A stretch of DNA of 64,000 nt from the NCBI RefSeq assembly GCF_963576675.1, contig NC_088916.1, positions 26,139,501 to 26,203,500 of the forward strand, in the 5' to 3' direction. The stretch comes from Euphorbia lathyris (lineage: Eukaryota > Streptophyta > Magnoliopsida > Malpighiales > Euphorbiaceae). This document shows positions 44,181 to 57,142 of this stretch, in pieces; positions within the stretch are counted from its first letter, which is position 1; each line of letters opens with the position of its first letter. The notes beneath the pieces were generated by a model. The model worked only from the letters and a program-made list of their open reading frames with translations. It did no database searches and was not told where the DNA came from. The position numbers and the translations under genes are program-made.

Positions 44181-47100
44181 ATTATTGCCAACAATATGGC
44201 ATGTTCAAGGTGAATTTTGGAAAAGAGATCGAGAAAGGCATGCAAGTTATGCTGTTCAAAAAGAGAAGGAAGAAGAAGAGGAGGAGGCCAAGTTGTTCAT
44301 GGCCTATCATGATGATACAAAGATCATGAGTGATATTTGGTGCCTTGATAGTGGGTGTTCCAATCACATGACTAACGAAAAGTCTTTATTCAAGGAGTTT
44401 GATGATTCGTACAAGTTAAAGGTGAGAATTGGTGACAATAGTAGATGCAAATTGAAGGAAAAAGAACTGTGGCAATAAACAATGGGCACGGTAATGTCAA
44501 GTTTCTATATGATGTTTATTTCTTTCCTTCTTTGTCACATAATTTGTTGATTGTTGGGCAATTAAAGGGGAGAGGTTTTCTCTTTTGTTTGATGATAATT
44601 CATGTGTAATTAAAGAGAAAAAATCTGGTTATGTTGTACCTAATGTTTCTATGACTAGAAACAAAATATTTCCTCTTGATATTTCTAGTGTAGAGTGTCA
44701 TGCTCTTGCTGTCAAAGAAAAAAATGAATCCACACTTTGGCACTTGAGATATGGGCATTAAATGTCAAGGGGCTGAAATTGTTGAGAGAAAAAGAAATGG
44801 TGAATGGGCTGCCTCAAATTGATTCACTTGAATTATGTGAGGGTTGTGTCTATGGAAAGCAAAGCAAACGTCCTTTTTCCTGTAGACAAGTCTTGGAGGG
44901 CGTCTAAAACTCTTGAATTAGTGTATGCGGACTTATGTGGTCCAATGAAAACTGCATCATTTAGCGGGAGTCGGTATTTTTTGCTTCTTACTGATGATTA
45001 CAGCCGCATGAGTTGGGTGTACTTTCAAGAACTCAAGTCAAAAACATTCTCCAATTTCAAGAAGTTTAAGGCCTATGTCGAGAAGCAAAGTGGCACACTC
45101 ATTAAGGCGCTTCGAACTGATAGAGGTGGTGAGTTTTTATCTAAAGAATTCTCTGCATTTTGTGAAGAAAATGGCATTCACAGGGAATTGACAGCACCTT
45201 ATATACCACAGTAACACGGTGTGGCCGAACGTAAGAACCGCATGGTGGTAGAGATGGCAAGAAGCATGTTGACAACAAAAAATCTTCCAAATGTTTTTTG
45301 GGCAGAAGCAGTAGCCACAGCAGTCTATCTACTGAATTTATCTCCAACAAAAGTTGTCCTAAATCAAATCCCATATGAAGCTTGGATAGGAAGAAGGCCT
45401 TCGGTAAGCCACTTACATATACTTGGTTATATTGCCTATGCTTTAATTGATTCTCATAATCGTAGTAAACTTGATGATAAATCAGCAAAATGCATTTTTG
45501 TTGGTTACTGTGATCAATCTAAAGCATATAGGCTATATAACCTAATTAGTGGCAAAGTGATTATTAGCAGGAATGTTATTTTATATGAAGAGGAAAGATG
45601 GGTATGGAATGGAGAATCAAATGGTGTTAAGGTTGTTGTAATTGAAAATGAAGTTCCACAGAACACATCTGGACTTGCTAGTTCAACTTCAACAACCTCC
45701 ATATCCTCTAACAGCAGCAACTCATCAAGTAATTCCATCAATTCAACCTCAACAAGCTCTATTCATTCAGCCTCAACAAATTCCACATCCTCCCAATCAA
45801 GCAGTAATAACTCATCAGATGAAGAAACTCCACCAAGAAACTCCACAAGCCTTATCGGTGGTGTAAAGCAATGAAAGAAGAATTGGAGGTAATTAAGAAA
45901 AATGCAACCTGGGAATTGGTGAAGCTACCGGAAGGGAAACAGGCCATTGGAGTCAAGTGGGTGTTCAGAACTAAGTACAACTCTGATGGAGAAATTCAAA
46001 AACATAAGGCGAGACTCGTGGTCAAGGGATACTCACAACAGCAATGTATCGACTACGAAGACACTTTTTCTGTTGTTGCACGTTTTGAAACGGTAAGAAC
46101 TCTTCTAGCCTAGGCTGCTCAACTCAGATTAACTGTTTATCAGTTTGATGTTAAGTTTGCCTTTTTAAATGGTGAGTTGGAAGAAGAAGTTTATGTAGCC
46201 TAACCGGAAGGCTTTGTTGTTCAAGGGGAAGAAGAAAAGGTGTATAAGTTGAAGAAAGCTCTTTATGGCTTAAAGCAAGCCCCACGTGCATGGTACAACA
46301 AGATTGATTCTTATTTCCAAGAGAATGAGTTTGAAAGAAGCAAGAATGAGCCTACACTTTATTTGAAGAAAGCTGGTAAAAACTTTCTCATTGTTTGCCT
46401 TTATGTAAATGATATTATCTATATGGGTTCCTCTTCCTTAATTGAAGAATTTAAAGTTTGCATGAAGAACAAATTTGAGATGTCAGATTTGGGTGAATTA
46501 CATTATTTTCTTGGTTTGGAAGTGATACAAGCTGCTGATGGGATTTTTGTTCATCAAAATAAATATGCTATTGATCTTCTCAATAGATTTAACATGCTCA
46601 ATTGTAAAGTTGCTGCTACACCAATGAATTTGAATGAGAAATTGCATCTTGGAGATGAGACTGAACCAGCTGATTCAAGATATTTCAGAAGCTTGGTAGG
46701 AGGTTTGATATACCTAACTCACACTCGACCAGATATTGCTCATTTGGTGGGAATAATTTCCAGGTTCATGCATTTTCCATCAAAACATCATCTTGGAGCA
46801 GTGAAAAGAGTCATGCGCTATATTGCTAGATCACTTGATTTTGGCTTATGGTATGGTCATGTTGTGAATTTCAAATTGATTGGCTTTACTGACAGCAATT
46901 GGGCCGGGTGTTTGGATGATCGGAAGAGTGCAACAGGCTATACATTTAATCTTGGTTCAGGTGCCATCTCTTGGAGCTCAAAAAAACAACTAACAGCAGC
47001 TTTGTCGTCTTTAGAAAGTGAATATGTAGCTGCAACTTCAGCAGCATGTCAAGCTGTATGGATGAGAAGAATTCTTGAAGAACTTGGTCATGAACAAAGG

Positions 47101-47354
47101 GAAGCAACTCAGATTTTCTGTGATAATAAAGCAGCAATTTTCATGACTAAAAATCCAGGTTTCCACAGTAGAACCAAGCATATAAGCATTCGTGTTCACT
47201 TCATCAGAGATCTTGTAGCTGAAGGGCAAATTGGTTTATTTTATTGCAACACGGAGCAACAAGTTGCAGACATCCTCACTAAGTCTCTTCCTCGTGACAA
47301 GCATGTTTATTTCAGGTCTCGACTTGGAGTTTGTAGATTTGAATTAAGGGAAGG
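44181..47354 (+). pseudogene. Ty1/copia zinc knuckle to RNase H, broken
   Basis: The zinc-knuckle remnant is followed by protease (IWCLDSGCSNHMT, about 44337), a GAG-pre-integrase region (STLWHLRYGH), integrase (ELVYADLCGPM, ALRTDRGGEF, then HGVAERKNRM), RT ([34 protein letters not shown]) and RNase H (FTDSNWAGCLDDRKSATGYT, LESEYVAATSA, CDNKAAIFM). The RT active site is LYVNDIIYMG, where the second of the usual YVDD aspartates' pair partner is Asn. Stops at 45212, 46111 and about 46201 look like C-to-T changes. A one-base loss near 44200 breaks the knuckle. A Ser/Thr/Asn-rich insert lies at 45660-45830. Confidence 0.93.
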
Positions 47355-47611
47355 TGTTGAGAATTAATTCAAATCTGATTAAATCATTTTAGCAGCTGAC
47401 TTAGTCTCTTAACATATTTTTTTAAATATATGTTCCTTGATTTTCTGAGTTGTAGTTCCTCAAATATCTCTCCATTAGTTGAGAGTTTTTAGCCTTTTAG
47501 TTTACTCTGTAATCCTATTTATAGGCACTTCTTTTCCTTTGATAATTAAGCAATAAAGGCACAAAGCTTCAGAATATATTCCAAGTTCTTGCATTTTTTC
47601 TTGCAATTCCT
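47355..47611 (+). repeat. Ty1/copia 3' LTR
   Basis: It starts TGTTGAGAATTAATTC right after the purine-rich AAGGGAAGG and the pol stop region. It has a TATTTATAGG word and AATAAAG near its end and terminates around 47611. The right boundary is by position only, since the partner LTR is outside the window. Confidence 0.7.
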
Positions 47612-48627
47612 AACTCTATATATATATTATGATGAATAGGACTTGAAGAAATTTTCCTTTCAAAAGATTTTTCAAAGACTACTCAAGGAACGGTAATTCA
47701 AGAACAATTTATGTTAGGACAAGGGTGCTGATAATGAAATAAACTAAGAAGATATGAAATGTTGAAGTTGTTAAATCAAGAAAAAATATACGAAGATGAA
47801 AAAGAGAAAGAGAAGAACAATAGGGTTAGTTTTGGAACTTTTCAAAATGAAAAGGGGCTAAAAGTAAAACAATGTAGTGGATAAACAAAATAAAAAAAAA
47901 AAGGTTAGTAACATAAGCTCAACTTGGATAACTAAAGGTAATTTAAACACAGGGTACGTTGGATAACTGTGGTCGGTATGCTGCTCCTAAGGGCCTTTTA
48001 CTGGTGGATTGAGAACCGTCTGTGATCCGACCGAGATGCACATCTCCAACAGATATTTTAAAATCACCTCAGATTTTTCCGTCCTTGTGATCGGTATTTC
48101 CCAACACTAACAGGCAGGACTTTAGATAATTTACCTCCAACTCCATAAATGCATCTCTAGCCTCGAGACAAAATTAGCCCCCTCAAATGAAGATTCCTAG
48201 CTCGGCGGCTAGATGGATTCTTTTTTATGAATAGAAAAACAAATATACTTAAAGCCATCATATATTTAACTCTTTTTTATTCATGAGCTTCTATGGAGTT
48301 TGTTCGTTAGCTTGTTCACAAGCCTACCGAACCTACTTGTAAACTTCCGAGCCAAGCTTTATATGCTCAAACTCACCACATTTACGAATCAAGAGCCGCT
48401 AGTTTATCAAGCCAACCACCAAGCAGCTCAGCTTGACTCATTTACAACGCTATTCAAGAGAGTCCGCCTCCCAAATCCAGCCATATATGATTTTTTGTGA
48501 GTGTTAAGAGTTTTGGGTACATAAAATATTCTTCCTAACATTTGCATTTCTTATAGTGTTCAAACCAAATAGAAATACAAATACAAAACTTGATACAAAT
48601 ATGAAAATGGTTAATTACAAAATATAG
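47612..48627. other. Intergenic, no gene seen
   Basis: AT-rich sequence between the copia LTR and the GDSL gene. The end near 48500-48620 is the likely 3' flank of the GDSL gene. Confidence 0.6.
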
Positions 48628-51058
48628 CTAAAGCATGGCTAGATGTTGAATATTAATGGGATAAGCATCAGCTTGGAGAGTCGAATTAAAAGCCTTAGTA
48701 GCTATAATAATATTTACTGCTTCAGTTGGATGTAAACCATCAAAAAAGACATATGCTTTCCTGTCTTGACACACTTTCCCTTCTTTTTTGCATAAACTTC
48801 CATTCCCACCTGCTGCTATTTCACAACATGGATTGCTTGCATCTTTCAATCCTATCCACACAAACACACAACATTAATTATTACTTTCAACAAACATTCT
48901 GTTCTTTTGCCAACCAGGTTGGTTAGTGTATAAAATTAATAATAATAATAGTAGTAATTAATTGAGAGAAAGAGCAACCCATTCAAGTTTATTTAAAATG
49001 AAATGAATTCTAGTTACTTGAGCTGAATAGAGAGAGGAGCAACTTTAAGAGTAGTATTGATTACTCTAGAACCAATTGACCAGATGTCATACTAAAACAA
49101 GTTGTAAGCAAAAAAAAGAAAATTGTCAATATAATATAAATTATAGTTTTTAGGAATTATAACCATTTCTACCAATAAATTTAGACTTAAGGAAGTCAGA
49201 GATATCAAAATATGAACCTCTCTCAAGTTCAATAATCTGGCACATTTTTCAATACTCTCTACATTTACTGCATATACAACACAACTTCATCTCATCGTGT
49301 GTTTTTAATTCCACCAATTGATGAGGTTGTTTGATTTGAACCATCAATACCAAATCATTAAACTGTTTGAACTAGGTTAAATTCATAGTCAAGATTCAAT
49401 AATATTCCGACCATCCTACAACCTTCAACATTCAAGCCATCTAAACATGTTTAACATTGCACCTTTTCTCTTAATAAAAAAAATTCATTTATTCGTTAAC
49501 GAGACATAAAATTGCTCCATCTAGTAAACATAACACACTATTACACTGTTTTATATTTAGAGACTAAATCCGCTCTTAAAGACTAAATTTTTAACCTACC
49601 CTAGTATAAATCTAACAACTTTTTACTGTAATTATTGTAAATAAAAAAAAAATAATATACCTTTAGAAAATGGATTTCTGATGAGATCTCTGATAATCTT
49701 ATAAGAGTTGACAAAGACAAAATGAGAAAGAGGCATTTCCGGGTTGACAAAATCCACCAAAGATTTCAAATGTGAATTGAATAGATGAGCAGCTCTGTTC
49801 AATGCTTGAATGCACCTTTTATTACTCCCTCTGCTTGCTTTCACCATTGGATAGCACCCTATTGGATTTACTGACATCAACACAAATTTCCTACCCCCTA
49901 AACTGTACAACTTCTGCACCACCACCACCACCATTTATTATCATAAAATTTCACCTCAATTTTTACCAGATAATAAAATAAAATCAATTTAATGTACCTC
50001 AAGTTGTGTAGATAATGAAAATGTGAGATTAGCAGTGAATTCTTCAAGGCTAACATTTTCATTAGATGGATTAAGGAAATAGTTGAATGAGTAATCATTC
50101 CCTCCTGTTCCTATTACAAACAAGTAATTTCCTAGCAATTCCTCTCCTTTTTTACCATTTTTAACTTCTAATTCTGGAAATGTAATCTCCTCAAAATTCT
50201 TCATTTGCTTATTCAAACTTATCACCTCACCCTGCAATATAACATACATAGCTTGATTATGTTGGTCAATTGGTTACTTAACATGGAACGAGAATCTTTT
50301 AAGTATAGAGGTTGAGAGTCCAAAACTGTGATAGTACTATTTATTGTTGAAATTTATAACACATGGTAGAATGGACATATGGTACAAGTGTTTTTAAGCG
50401 CAAGAGTTATTTGCTATGCTGCATTGAAATTTAAGTTCAGTTTCTTTCATGGAACTGTTTAAACTAAAAGCTGGAACTGATAGTTAAGACTCAATCATAT
50501 ATCTTATATTAATCTCGGACAGTATTTTATAGTATCAATTCGGTATCCAACAGTTTAAGTTTTTGGATCAAACACTTAAACTAAGTGGTTGAGAGTTGAA
50601 ATCATGAAAACTTATAATGATAAAAAGCTATTCGTAGATCTTACCGCTAGTGTGCCAGTATCATCTAGTATTCCAGAAGCAGCAGAAGCATAGTTGACAC
50701 CATTGATAATATTGTTGATTCCCTTGGTTGAAGGACTGTAAAAAGGAGGAATAGAAGGAAGGCTAAGATGATCTCCAAGTATGTCGATTATATTTTTTCC
50801 ATTTGTGAATCTTCCGGAAGGCCCGGACGGAAAGTCTATTCCATATGGTAAATAATTGGCTTTAGCTATGGAGTTTTGGAGGAAGTTGTTGTTTCCAATG
50901 TCAACTAGAGAGCTACCAAACACGAACATTCCTTTTATTTTGCCTTCGTTATTATGTTCCTTTGAGTAACAATTCAAAGGAGAAATGAAGGCAAGGATTA
51001 GAGAGAGGCATATGGAGAGATGTTGAGTTGATGAAGTTGAGCTCTTTTTGTTTTCCAT
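48628..51058 (-). CDS. GDSL-type esterase/lipase, four exons, intact
   Basis: A secreted plant SGNH hydrolase of 374 residues that hydrolyses ester bonds of lipids or cell-wall esters. Minus-strand exons are 51058-50645, 50231-49998, 49913-49661 and 48851-48628. All have GT-AG borders and together make 1125 bp in one frame. A signal peptide (residues about 1-31, hydrophobic SICLSLILAFISPLNC) precedes block I, MFVFGSSLVDIGNNNFL, where the motif is GSSL rather than GDSL. Block III is FVIGTGGNDYSFNY. Block V is FFDGLHPTEAV, with the catalytic Asp and His. PYGIDFPSGPSGRFTNGKNI is typical of the plant family. It is the only apparently functional host gene in the window. Confidence 0.93.
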
Positions 51059-51366
51059 TTTGGTGATGTTGAACTCCTTCAGAGATTATCTGTATATATA
51101 CCGAACTCTGTGGCGGCTTATATTTTGTGTTAACTGTACATATGATTTGAATTTTGGTATCAGTTTTAAAAAAGAGTTATTAAACTTAGATTTTAATGAA
51201 ATTATAGACATTTCATTTGTTTCAATAAAGTTATTTTGACGATTTTATGTAACAACTGTTAAAAATGATTAAAAAGTATATATTTAATTTAATTAATTCA
51301 ACTTCTTCTTTTTTCTATCATGTGGCATACACGTTACTGCCACTTGATTGTCATATTACTATTAAT
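51059..51366. other. GDSL upstream region
   Basis: AT-rich promoter-side sequence without coding signal. Confidence 0.5.
51091..51100 (-). promoter_or_regulatory. Possible TATA box of the GDSL gene
   Basis: TATATATACA on the minus strand lies about 35 bases upstream of the ATG. The distance implies a very short leader, so it is tentative. Confidence 0.4.
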
Positions 51367-52014
51367 AGGATCGGTCCTAGGTATATGCCAGAAATACGAT
51401 CTCCCAAAGCTCAAATGTATTAATATCATTCAATGATTTAAATTTATATAAAATTTCAGACCTAAATTTATTTATCATTTATTTCTAGAATATATTTTTA
51501 ACTTTTACATACAATTTTTTTACATTAGAAGATTTTTTTTATCTTTTATTTGGTTTAGAATCCTTAAATTGTGAGAACTGGTCTGATTATTAAAAGCAAA
51601 TTCTTTGGTATATAATTATGGTGTCACTATTTCAGTTACTTTTTTTATCTCAATTAGTCAAAAATAACTTTAGTCATATGGTTATTGGGAGAGAGCAATC
51701 AGCGTTTATGCATAAAATAGTGCAATTTTAAACCTAACGTTTATCAATTGGTATAGTTTCGAGCTTAATTGACAGAAATGAGGTTTTTTATATGTAATTT
51801 CTTGCTCTATCTTCGCTCCAACCTCCACTGTTCTGGTCACTCAATATGGTTGAAGTTGCACATTTCATGTCAATGAAAAGAACTCATTTTTAATCAACTA
51901 GGTTTGAAATTGCACCAACTCGTAAAGGTTATTTAAAATTGCAATATTTTCTACATAAAAGCTAAATTGGTAGTGCAGTAGTAGCGACTATATACTAAGT
52001 AGAATTATTTATGT

Positions 52015-53218
52015 ACTAAAATAACAAGCATTTATGTCATGTAAAATTGAAAAAGTAAATAAATATAGGCAAACAATATAATTAAACTCCGAACTCCGGC
52101 TGTTTTAAGGATTAAACTCCTGATCGATTATTTTTTCACATTGAGCCCTTTATCATTGATTTTGTTATGGATTTGGCCCTTATTTAACTTTTCCGTCGAG
52201 TTTAGGAGATGAGAATATCGATTTGACGATTCTAAAGTTAAATACGAGTCTATCCATAATAAAATCAATGATCAAGGATTCAATGTGGAAAAATAAATGA
52301 CCAGGGGCTTAATCCTTAAAGCAGCCAAAGTTCAGAGTTTAATTAAATATATTATTTTTCAGGTAGAGGCTATGCTTAATTTGTTTTTTTACAAAGTAGT
52401 ATGTATATTGACAATTAAATTTAAGAAAAAAATTGAAATGAGATGATAAATTTTTTTTAGAAAAGATTAAATGGTTATTTCTCTTATTGAATACATAAAT
52501 AAATTGATAGTTTTGATTTAACAAAACAAAAAAAATGATAGTGATAAAATGGGATGGGAAGGGAAAAATATTTGACAATAATAAAAATGAGAAAGAGGAG
52601 GTTCGATATATACTAAAATAACAAGCATTTATGTCATGTAAAATTGAAAAAGTAAATAAATATAGGCAAACAATATAATTAAACTCTGAACTTCGGCTGT
52701 TTTAAGGATTAAACTCCTGATCGATTATTTTTTCACATTGAGCCCTTTATCATTGATTTTGTTATGGATTTGGCCCTTATTTAACTTTTCCGTCGAGTTT
52801 AGGAGATGAGAATATCGATTTGACGATTCTAAAGTTAAATACGAGTCTATCCATAATAAAATCAATAATCAAGGATTCAATGTGGAAAAATAAATGATCA
52901 GGGGCTTAATCCTTAAAGCAGCCAAAGTTCAGAGTTTAATTATACTATTTGCTATAAATATATTATTTTTCAAGTAGAGGCTATGCTTAATTTGTTTTTT
53001 TTTACAAAGTAGTATGTATATTGACAATTAAATTTAAGAAAAAAATTGAAATGAGATGATAAATTTTTTTTTAAAAAAGATTAAATGGTTATTTCTCTTA
53101 TTGAATACATAAATAAATTGATAATTTTGATTTAACAAAACAAAAAAATGATAGTGATAAAATGGGATGGGAAGGGAAAAATATTTGATAATAATAAAAA
53201 TGAGAAAGAGGAGGTTCG
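52015..53218. repeat. Tandem duplication of about 600 bp
   Basis: Unit 1 (about 52015-52606) and unit 2 (about 52613-53218) are nearly identical, differing by small indels (for example ACTATTTGCTATAAATA at about 52946) and a few substitutions. Each contains a palindromic foldback (52080-52345 and 52677-52941) of TIR pairs beginning ATTAAACTC. Confidence 0.93.
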
Positions 53219-53280
53219 GAACCTCCAACCACAAAAGCTTAATTAGAAACATAAGCCTCTTACTTATACCAACTAAACCA
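53211..53280 (-). other. tRNA-like module (A box and B box) in the hAT-like element
   Basis: On the minus strand TGGTTTAGTTGGTATAAG (53280-53263) is A-box-like and AGGTTCCGAACCTCC (53225-53211) is B-box-like. The spacing is about 38 bases. There is no complete tRNA fold. Confidence 0.55.
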
Positions 53281-53553
53281 ATTCATTTTAATGTTACTTA
53301 TACATCTCGGTTTTATATATGTACAATCTAAAATATTTTTTTGGGCCCCTTAATGTTATGGGCCCTGGGCGGACGCCCCGCGTTTCATAGCCTAGGGCCG
53401 GCCCTGCCTTTGATGTACCTATCTTTTCACGTCTGTATTTATGTGATATTACATAGTTTTGTATTTCAAAGTTGGATATCAAACAGTTATTTATACCCTA
53501 TAGCTATATATAGTTTTTAGGATTGTTTCTGACATTTTATGGGACCTAATGAA

Positions 53554-53704
53554 GGTGTCCGCTATGGTTACTTTGTTTTTTACAAAGTACCGTTACTTGG
53601 TGCTCATTTTATCATTGGATTAATTTTATGCTCCACAATCCAATGGTGAAAACCACACCAAATAACGGTACTTTGTAAAAAGCAAAGTAACCATAGCGGA
53701 CACC
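53554..53704. mobile_element. Foldback MITE (151 bp)
   Basis: GGTGTCCGCTATGGTTACTT at the left is matched by its reverse complement at the right, with long near-perfect arms. The flanks CCTAATGAA and CCTAAATGAA look like a decayed duplication of about nine bases. Confidence 0.85.
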
Positions 53705-54494
53705 CCTAAATGAAATACTAAGAGATCAAATATAATATTATTTGATCTCATTTTAAGCGTTAATGAGTATTATAACTAAATTTATAATATAAAAAATCAA
53801 TAAAAATATATATTTGGATCCTTTTGACCCTGTATCCTGGACGGCCGTATTCCTAACTTATGTCCACAGTCGGCTCTAATAGTTTTATGTCCATATGAAT
53901 ATTAAGTATACCATATTACTTAATTAATAAACTATAGGGCTGTTTATATATATAAGACTATATTTTCTATATTAAATAAGCCGTATATTTATATAGTATG
54001 TACCAATATATTTTAATCAAAGAATATAATCTCCTTGATTCATAAAAAGAAGAATATAATCTCCTACTGCTAAAATGTTGGATAGTATTCTTTTCGTGCA
54101 AAATACAAAGCTTAATTTTATATATAAGCTCTATGATTAAATATGTTTAATTATTTCTGGCACACTTCTAGATACGAATGTTCTTTTGATTTCAAATGTA
54201 TTGAATGCATTCTCATTTTATTATATGTGAAAATCTCAATAACAAATAAAGTAATCATAATTTGAATTGTTGACATCTTATTTCAAAACTTAAGCTAATA
54301 ATTGCTTCATATTAGTTTCCATTTTAAATTTTACATGTAAATTTTCCTATTTCACTCTTATTATAATGAGTTTAGTATTAATTATTTTTTTTATTATTTT
54401 AATTTTTAACGTATTATGAATGATGTAATTTAGTGAAGGTTTGAAAAATTATATTATTAATAAAAAAGATAAATGGTACTATTAATTTATTCTA

Positions 54495-54503
54495 TAAATT
54501 TAA
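54495..54503. repeat. Target duplication (left) of the MULE-like MITE
   Basis: TAAATTTAA, also at 55248-55256. Nine bases points to the Mutator-like superfamily. Confidence 0.85.
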
Positions 54504-55247
54504 GGGTAATTAATTTATTAGTTTCTATATTTTAACAAAACACACTGTTTAGTCTTTGTATTTTCAAAAACATACGGTAAGGTAACTTTTTTCTTAATGA
54601 ACTGTTTAGTCCCTAACGTTTTTCTCGGTGAACTGTTTAGTCCCTATCGTTAGACTCTCATGAAGATTCCGTTAGTCAATTTGGATTTGAGTCAAAATCT
54701 ATTTAAAATAAAAATGTAATTCCTTAACTACCCTTTACCACAAAATCAAATATATAAGACCATTAAATTCATTGTTTCTCATCTTTGTGTTCTTCTTTTC
54801 CTTTATTTTCCTTTCCTTTAGACTTTACTGCATCTAAAATCAATTTTGAGTGTTCTTCTTCTTGATTTTCTTCTCAATCATTTAAATTCTTAAGCATTAG
54901 GTCTGGTAAGCGGGAGAGATTTGAGTTGATTTCTTCTATCAATTCAAACAGGAATAGTGGGTATGAGTGATTCGATTATAGATTAGGGATTCAATCCTTT
55001 TTCTATTTTTTTGTGAGCGCGAGTTGTAAGAGAAATGCATAGAGGTGTGAATTGCTTTTGACTGATAAATAGTAAAGGGTAATTTAGTCATTTCCGAATT
55101 CATAAACGGTAAAAGCTCTAACAAACAGACGGAATGACTAAACAGTTCACTGAGAAAAAGGTTAGGGACTTTACCGTGTGTTTTTTAAAATATAGGGACT
55201 AAACAGTGTGTTTTGTTAAAATATAGAAACTAATAAATTAATTACCC
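54504..55247. mobile_element. Mutator-like MITE (744 bp)
   Basis: Flanked by the 9-bp duplication TAAATTTAA. Both ends read GGGTAATTAATTTATTAG inward and share about 140 bases of inverted repeat including ACTGTTTAGTC words. No coding content is seen. Confidence 0.88.
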
Positions 55248-55256
55248 TAAATTTAA

Positions 55257-55974
55257 TATAAATTAATCATTTATTACGTCTCAAATGTAACAATTTATAT
55301 CACAAAGTAGCATTCTAAAATTACTTTTTTCCTACCACCCAATATTGAAACTTATCCATAAGAAAAATAGAGCTTTGAATCAGTACTTTCAAATCAATAA
55401 TTGTAGTTGCTATATAATATCATAAAAAAGAGTGTCAATTTTGAATGTATTAATTAATGCACACCTAACATTTTAGATAATATTAAATACATGTACAGAA
55501 GCATAGAAAACTTTGACTGCTCATGTATCTATATTTAAAAAGTTAAGTCCGAAAATGTATAAAGTTTCCATCTGAGGTACTAGTGTTGAAATGGGTATAA
55601 TGATTCATGACCATATACCAATGTCACAATCATATCACCTTCAATTAATTTCTCAAAGTTACATAAAATCAGGGATATACGGGTGGGTAGGAAAACCCAC
55701 ATTAATTTGTTCACTACCTACTTAAAAATTCAATAAATAATCTGGCTTTGTGTTTTTGCAAAGTTAAAACAATATATATTTTTTTTTTCTTTTTGTTGAA
55801 AAAGAAAAAAAAAATCATATCCTATGTGATAATGTGAGATAAGGTGGAACTTTACTCGTTTTAACAGTATGTATGATTACTAAACTTCAAAACGTAACAT
55901 AAAAATTATTGTATGCAGGTAGTGAATAAATTAAGGGACGGGTAATGAACCCAGATCTATCAATGAATATACAA
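55257..55974. other. AT-rich sequence, nothing recognised
   Basis: No coding or repeat structure stands out, apart from a GGGTAGGAAAACCC-type word near 55686 and AGGGACGGGTAATGAACCC near 55932. Confidence 0.5.
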
Positions 55975-56636
55975 CGGATATAGGTTTACTTTTTGCACAG
56001 TGGAAGAAACAAACTGTAGCTATGTATCACCGATCTAGATGAAGGCTACATCAAATGAGCAATCACCATAGGTTCACAAACTAAGAACGCACACCGAGGC
56101 CAAATGAGAGTGACGGCTTGAGTGAGAGAGAGAAGAGGAATTTCCTTTTGTGTTAATTATCAGTAGTTCCAATATTAGATTACAAATAGGCTAAACCCTA
56201 ATCCCTAACTCATAAGATTGTGGGCGGACTTAATGAATTAATGTTGGACCAAGACTCATTTGGTCTATTAATTCCTATATCTCTCACTCGCGCATAACGG
56301 AAACATGCTTTATTACTCCGTCTCGTTCATACTCGCAAATAATTCATGCAATCGGTATATAATCAAGAACTCAAATGTTGTATATACTCGTTGGAGATAT
56401 GCAACCTCTCGTTGTATAAATAAGAAAAAGTTATGCTTTATCCTGGACTTCATATTGCATCCACTGTAGCCATTATCATCTCAACAATTATCTATTTTCA
56501 CAAGTGTGCACAAACGCACAACTATCCGAATTCGTGAAACATAAAACGTCAAGATGTGAACTTAATAGAATATTTTCCTCTTACTACGTTCTTTGGCAGG
56601 TTGCTAGCGAGCTCCGGATTAACGATTGTTGAATCC
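55975..56636 (-). other. Probable retroelement-derived non-coding sequence
   Basis: No ORF. CTAAACCCTAATCCCTAACTC and repeated ATATACTC words recall copia LTRs, but no partner is seen. Confidence 0.35.
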
Positions 56637-57142
56637 ACAGGCTGAGAGAGAGAAAATGACGAATCTCGGCGAGCATTGGGTCTAACATAGGCGTTTTGCC
56701 ATTGCGATAGGGTTGGCCTTGGTGGGCGACGACGATTCAGTATGGGAATAGCCCCTGTCGTGGCTCCTCCTACGTCTTGATTGTCCAGGTAGGCCCTTAA
56801 TCGTCCCTCTATAACGGGTCTGTGCTCTCTTCCTACGGTATTTGCGCAAATATCCTAAAAGGATTCTAGCGACATGTCCCTTTCATCGTGAACGGTTGGC
56901 GCATCGGGATCAACGCGACCAGCGTTTGTAGAGGGATTAATTGATGGTGGTACATATGGTATTGTAGTTCCTGTTGAGGGGTTAGACCCCCACTTGCCAT
57001 GTTTAAATCGTGAACTGAGTCCTTTTTTTATTAGAACTTCCACGATCACCGCACCAATTGATAACTGGTGATGAACTTTCGACCGGATTCCTTCCCTGTG
57101 GGGGGCGTCGTTGGGTTCGACGGGGGGAAGCTCCGATGCCAA
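56637..57142 (-). pseudogene. Gypsy-like gag N-terminal fragment
   Basis: From TTGGCATCGGAGC, a word typical of the U5 end of some plant gypsy LTRs, an open minus-strand frame runs on with one TAG at about 56855. It ends near 56637. The Pro/Asn-rich sequence has no diagnostic domain. A TATAAATAGC lies at about 57240-57231, about 95 bases upstream. It is best read as LTR plus leader plus start of gag, truncated. Confidence 0.5.

Larger units (their letters stand above)
51367..53406. mobile_element. TIR element of about 2 kb (hAT-like ends)
   Basis: The left end AGGATCGGTCCTAGGTATAT matches the right end AGGGCCGGCCCTAGGCTATG read on the minus strand. GC-rich GGCCGGCCC ends of this kind are common in plant hAT-type elements. 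No transposase and no clear target duplication are seen. It contains the tandem duplication at 52015-53218 and a tRNA-like module. Confidence 0.55.

Noticed and set aside
52339..52578. Minus-strand AT-rich frames in the 0.6-kb duplication
   Set aside because: Low complexity, duplicated with small changes, and no domain.
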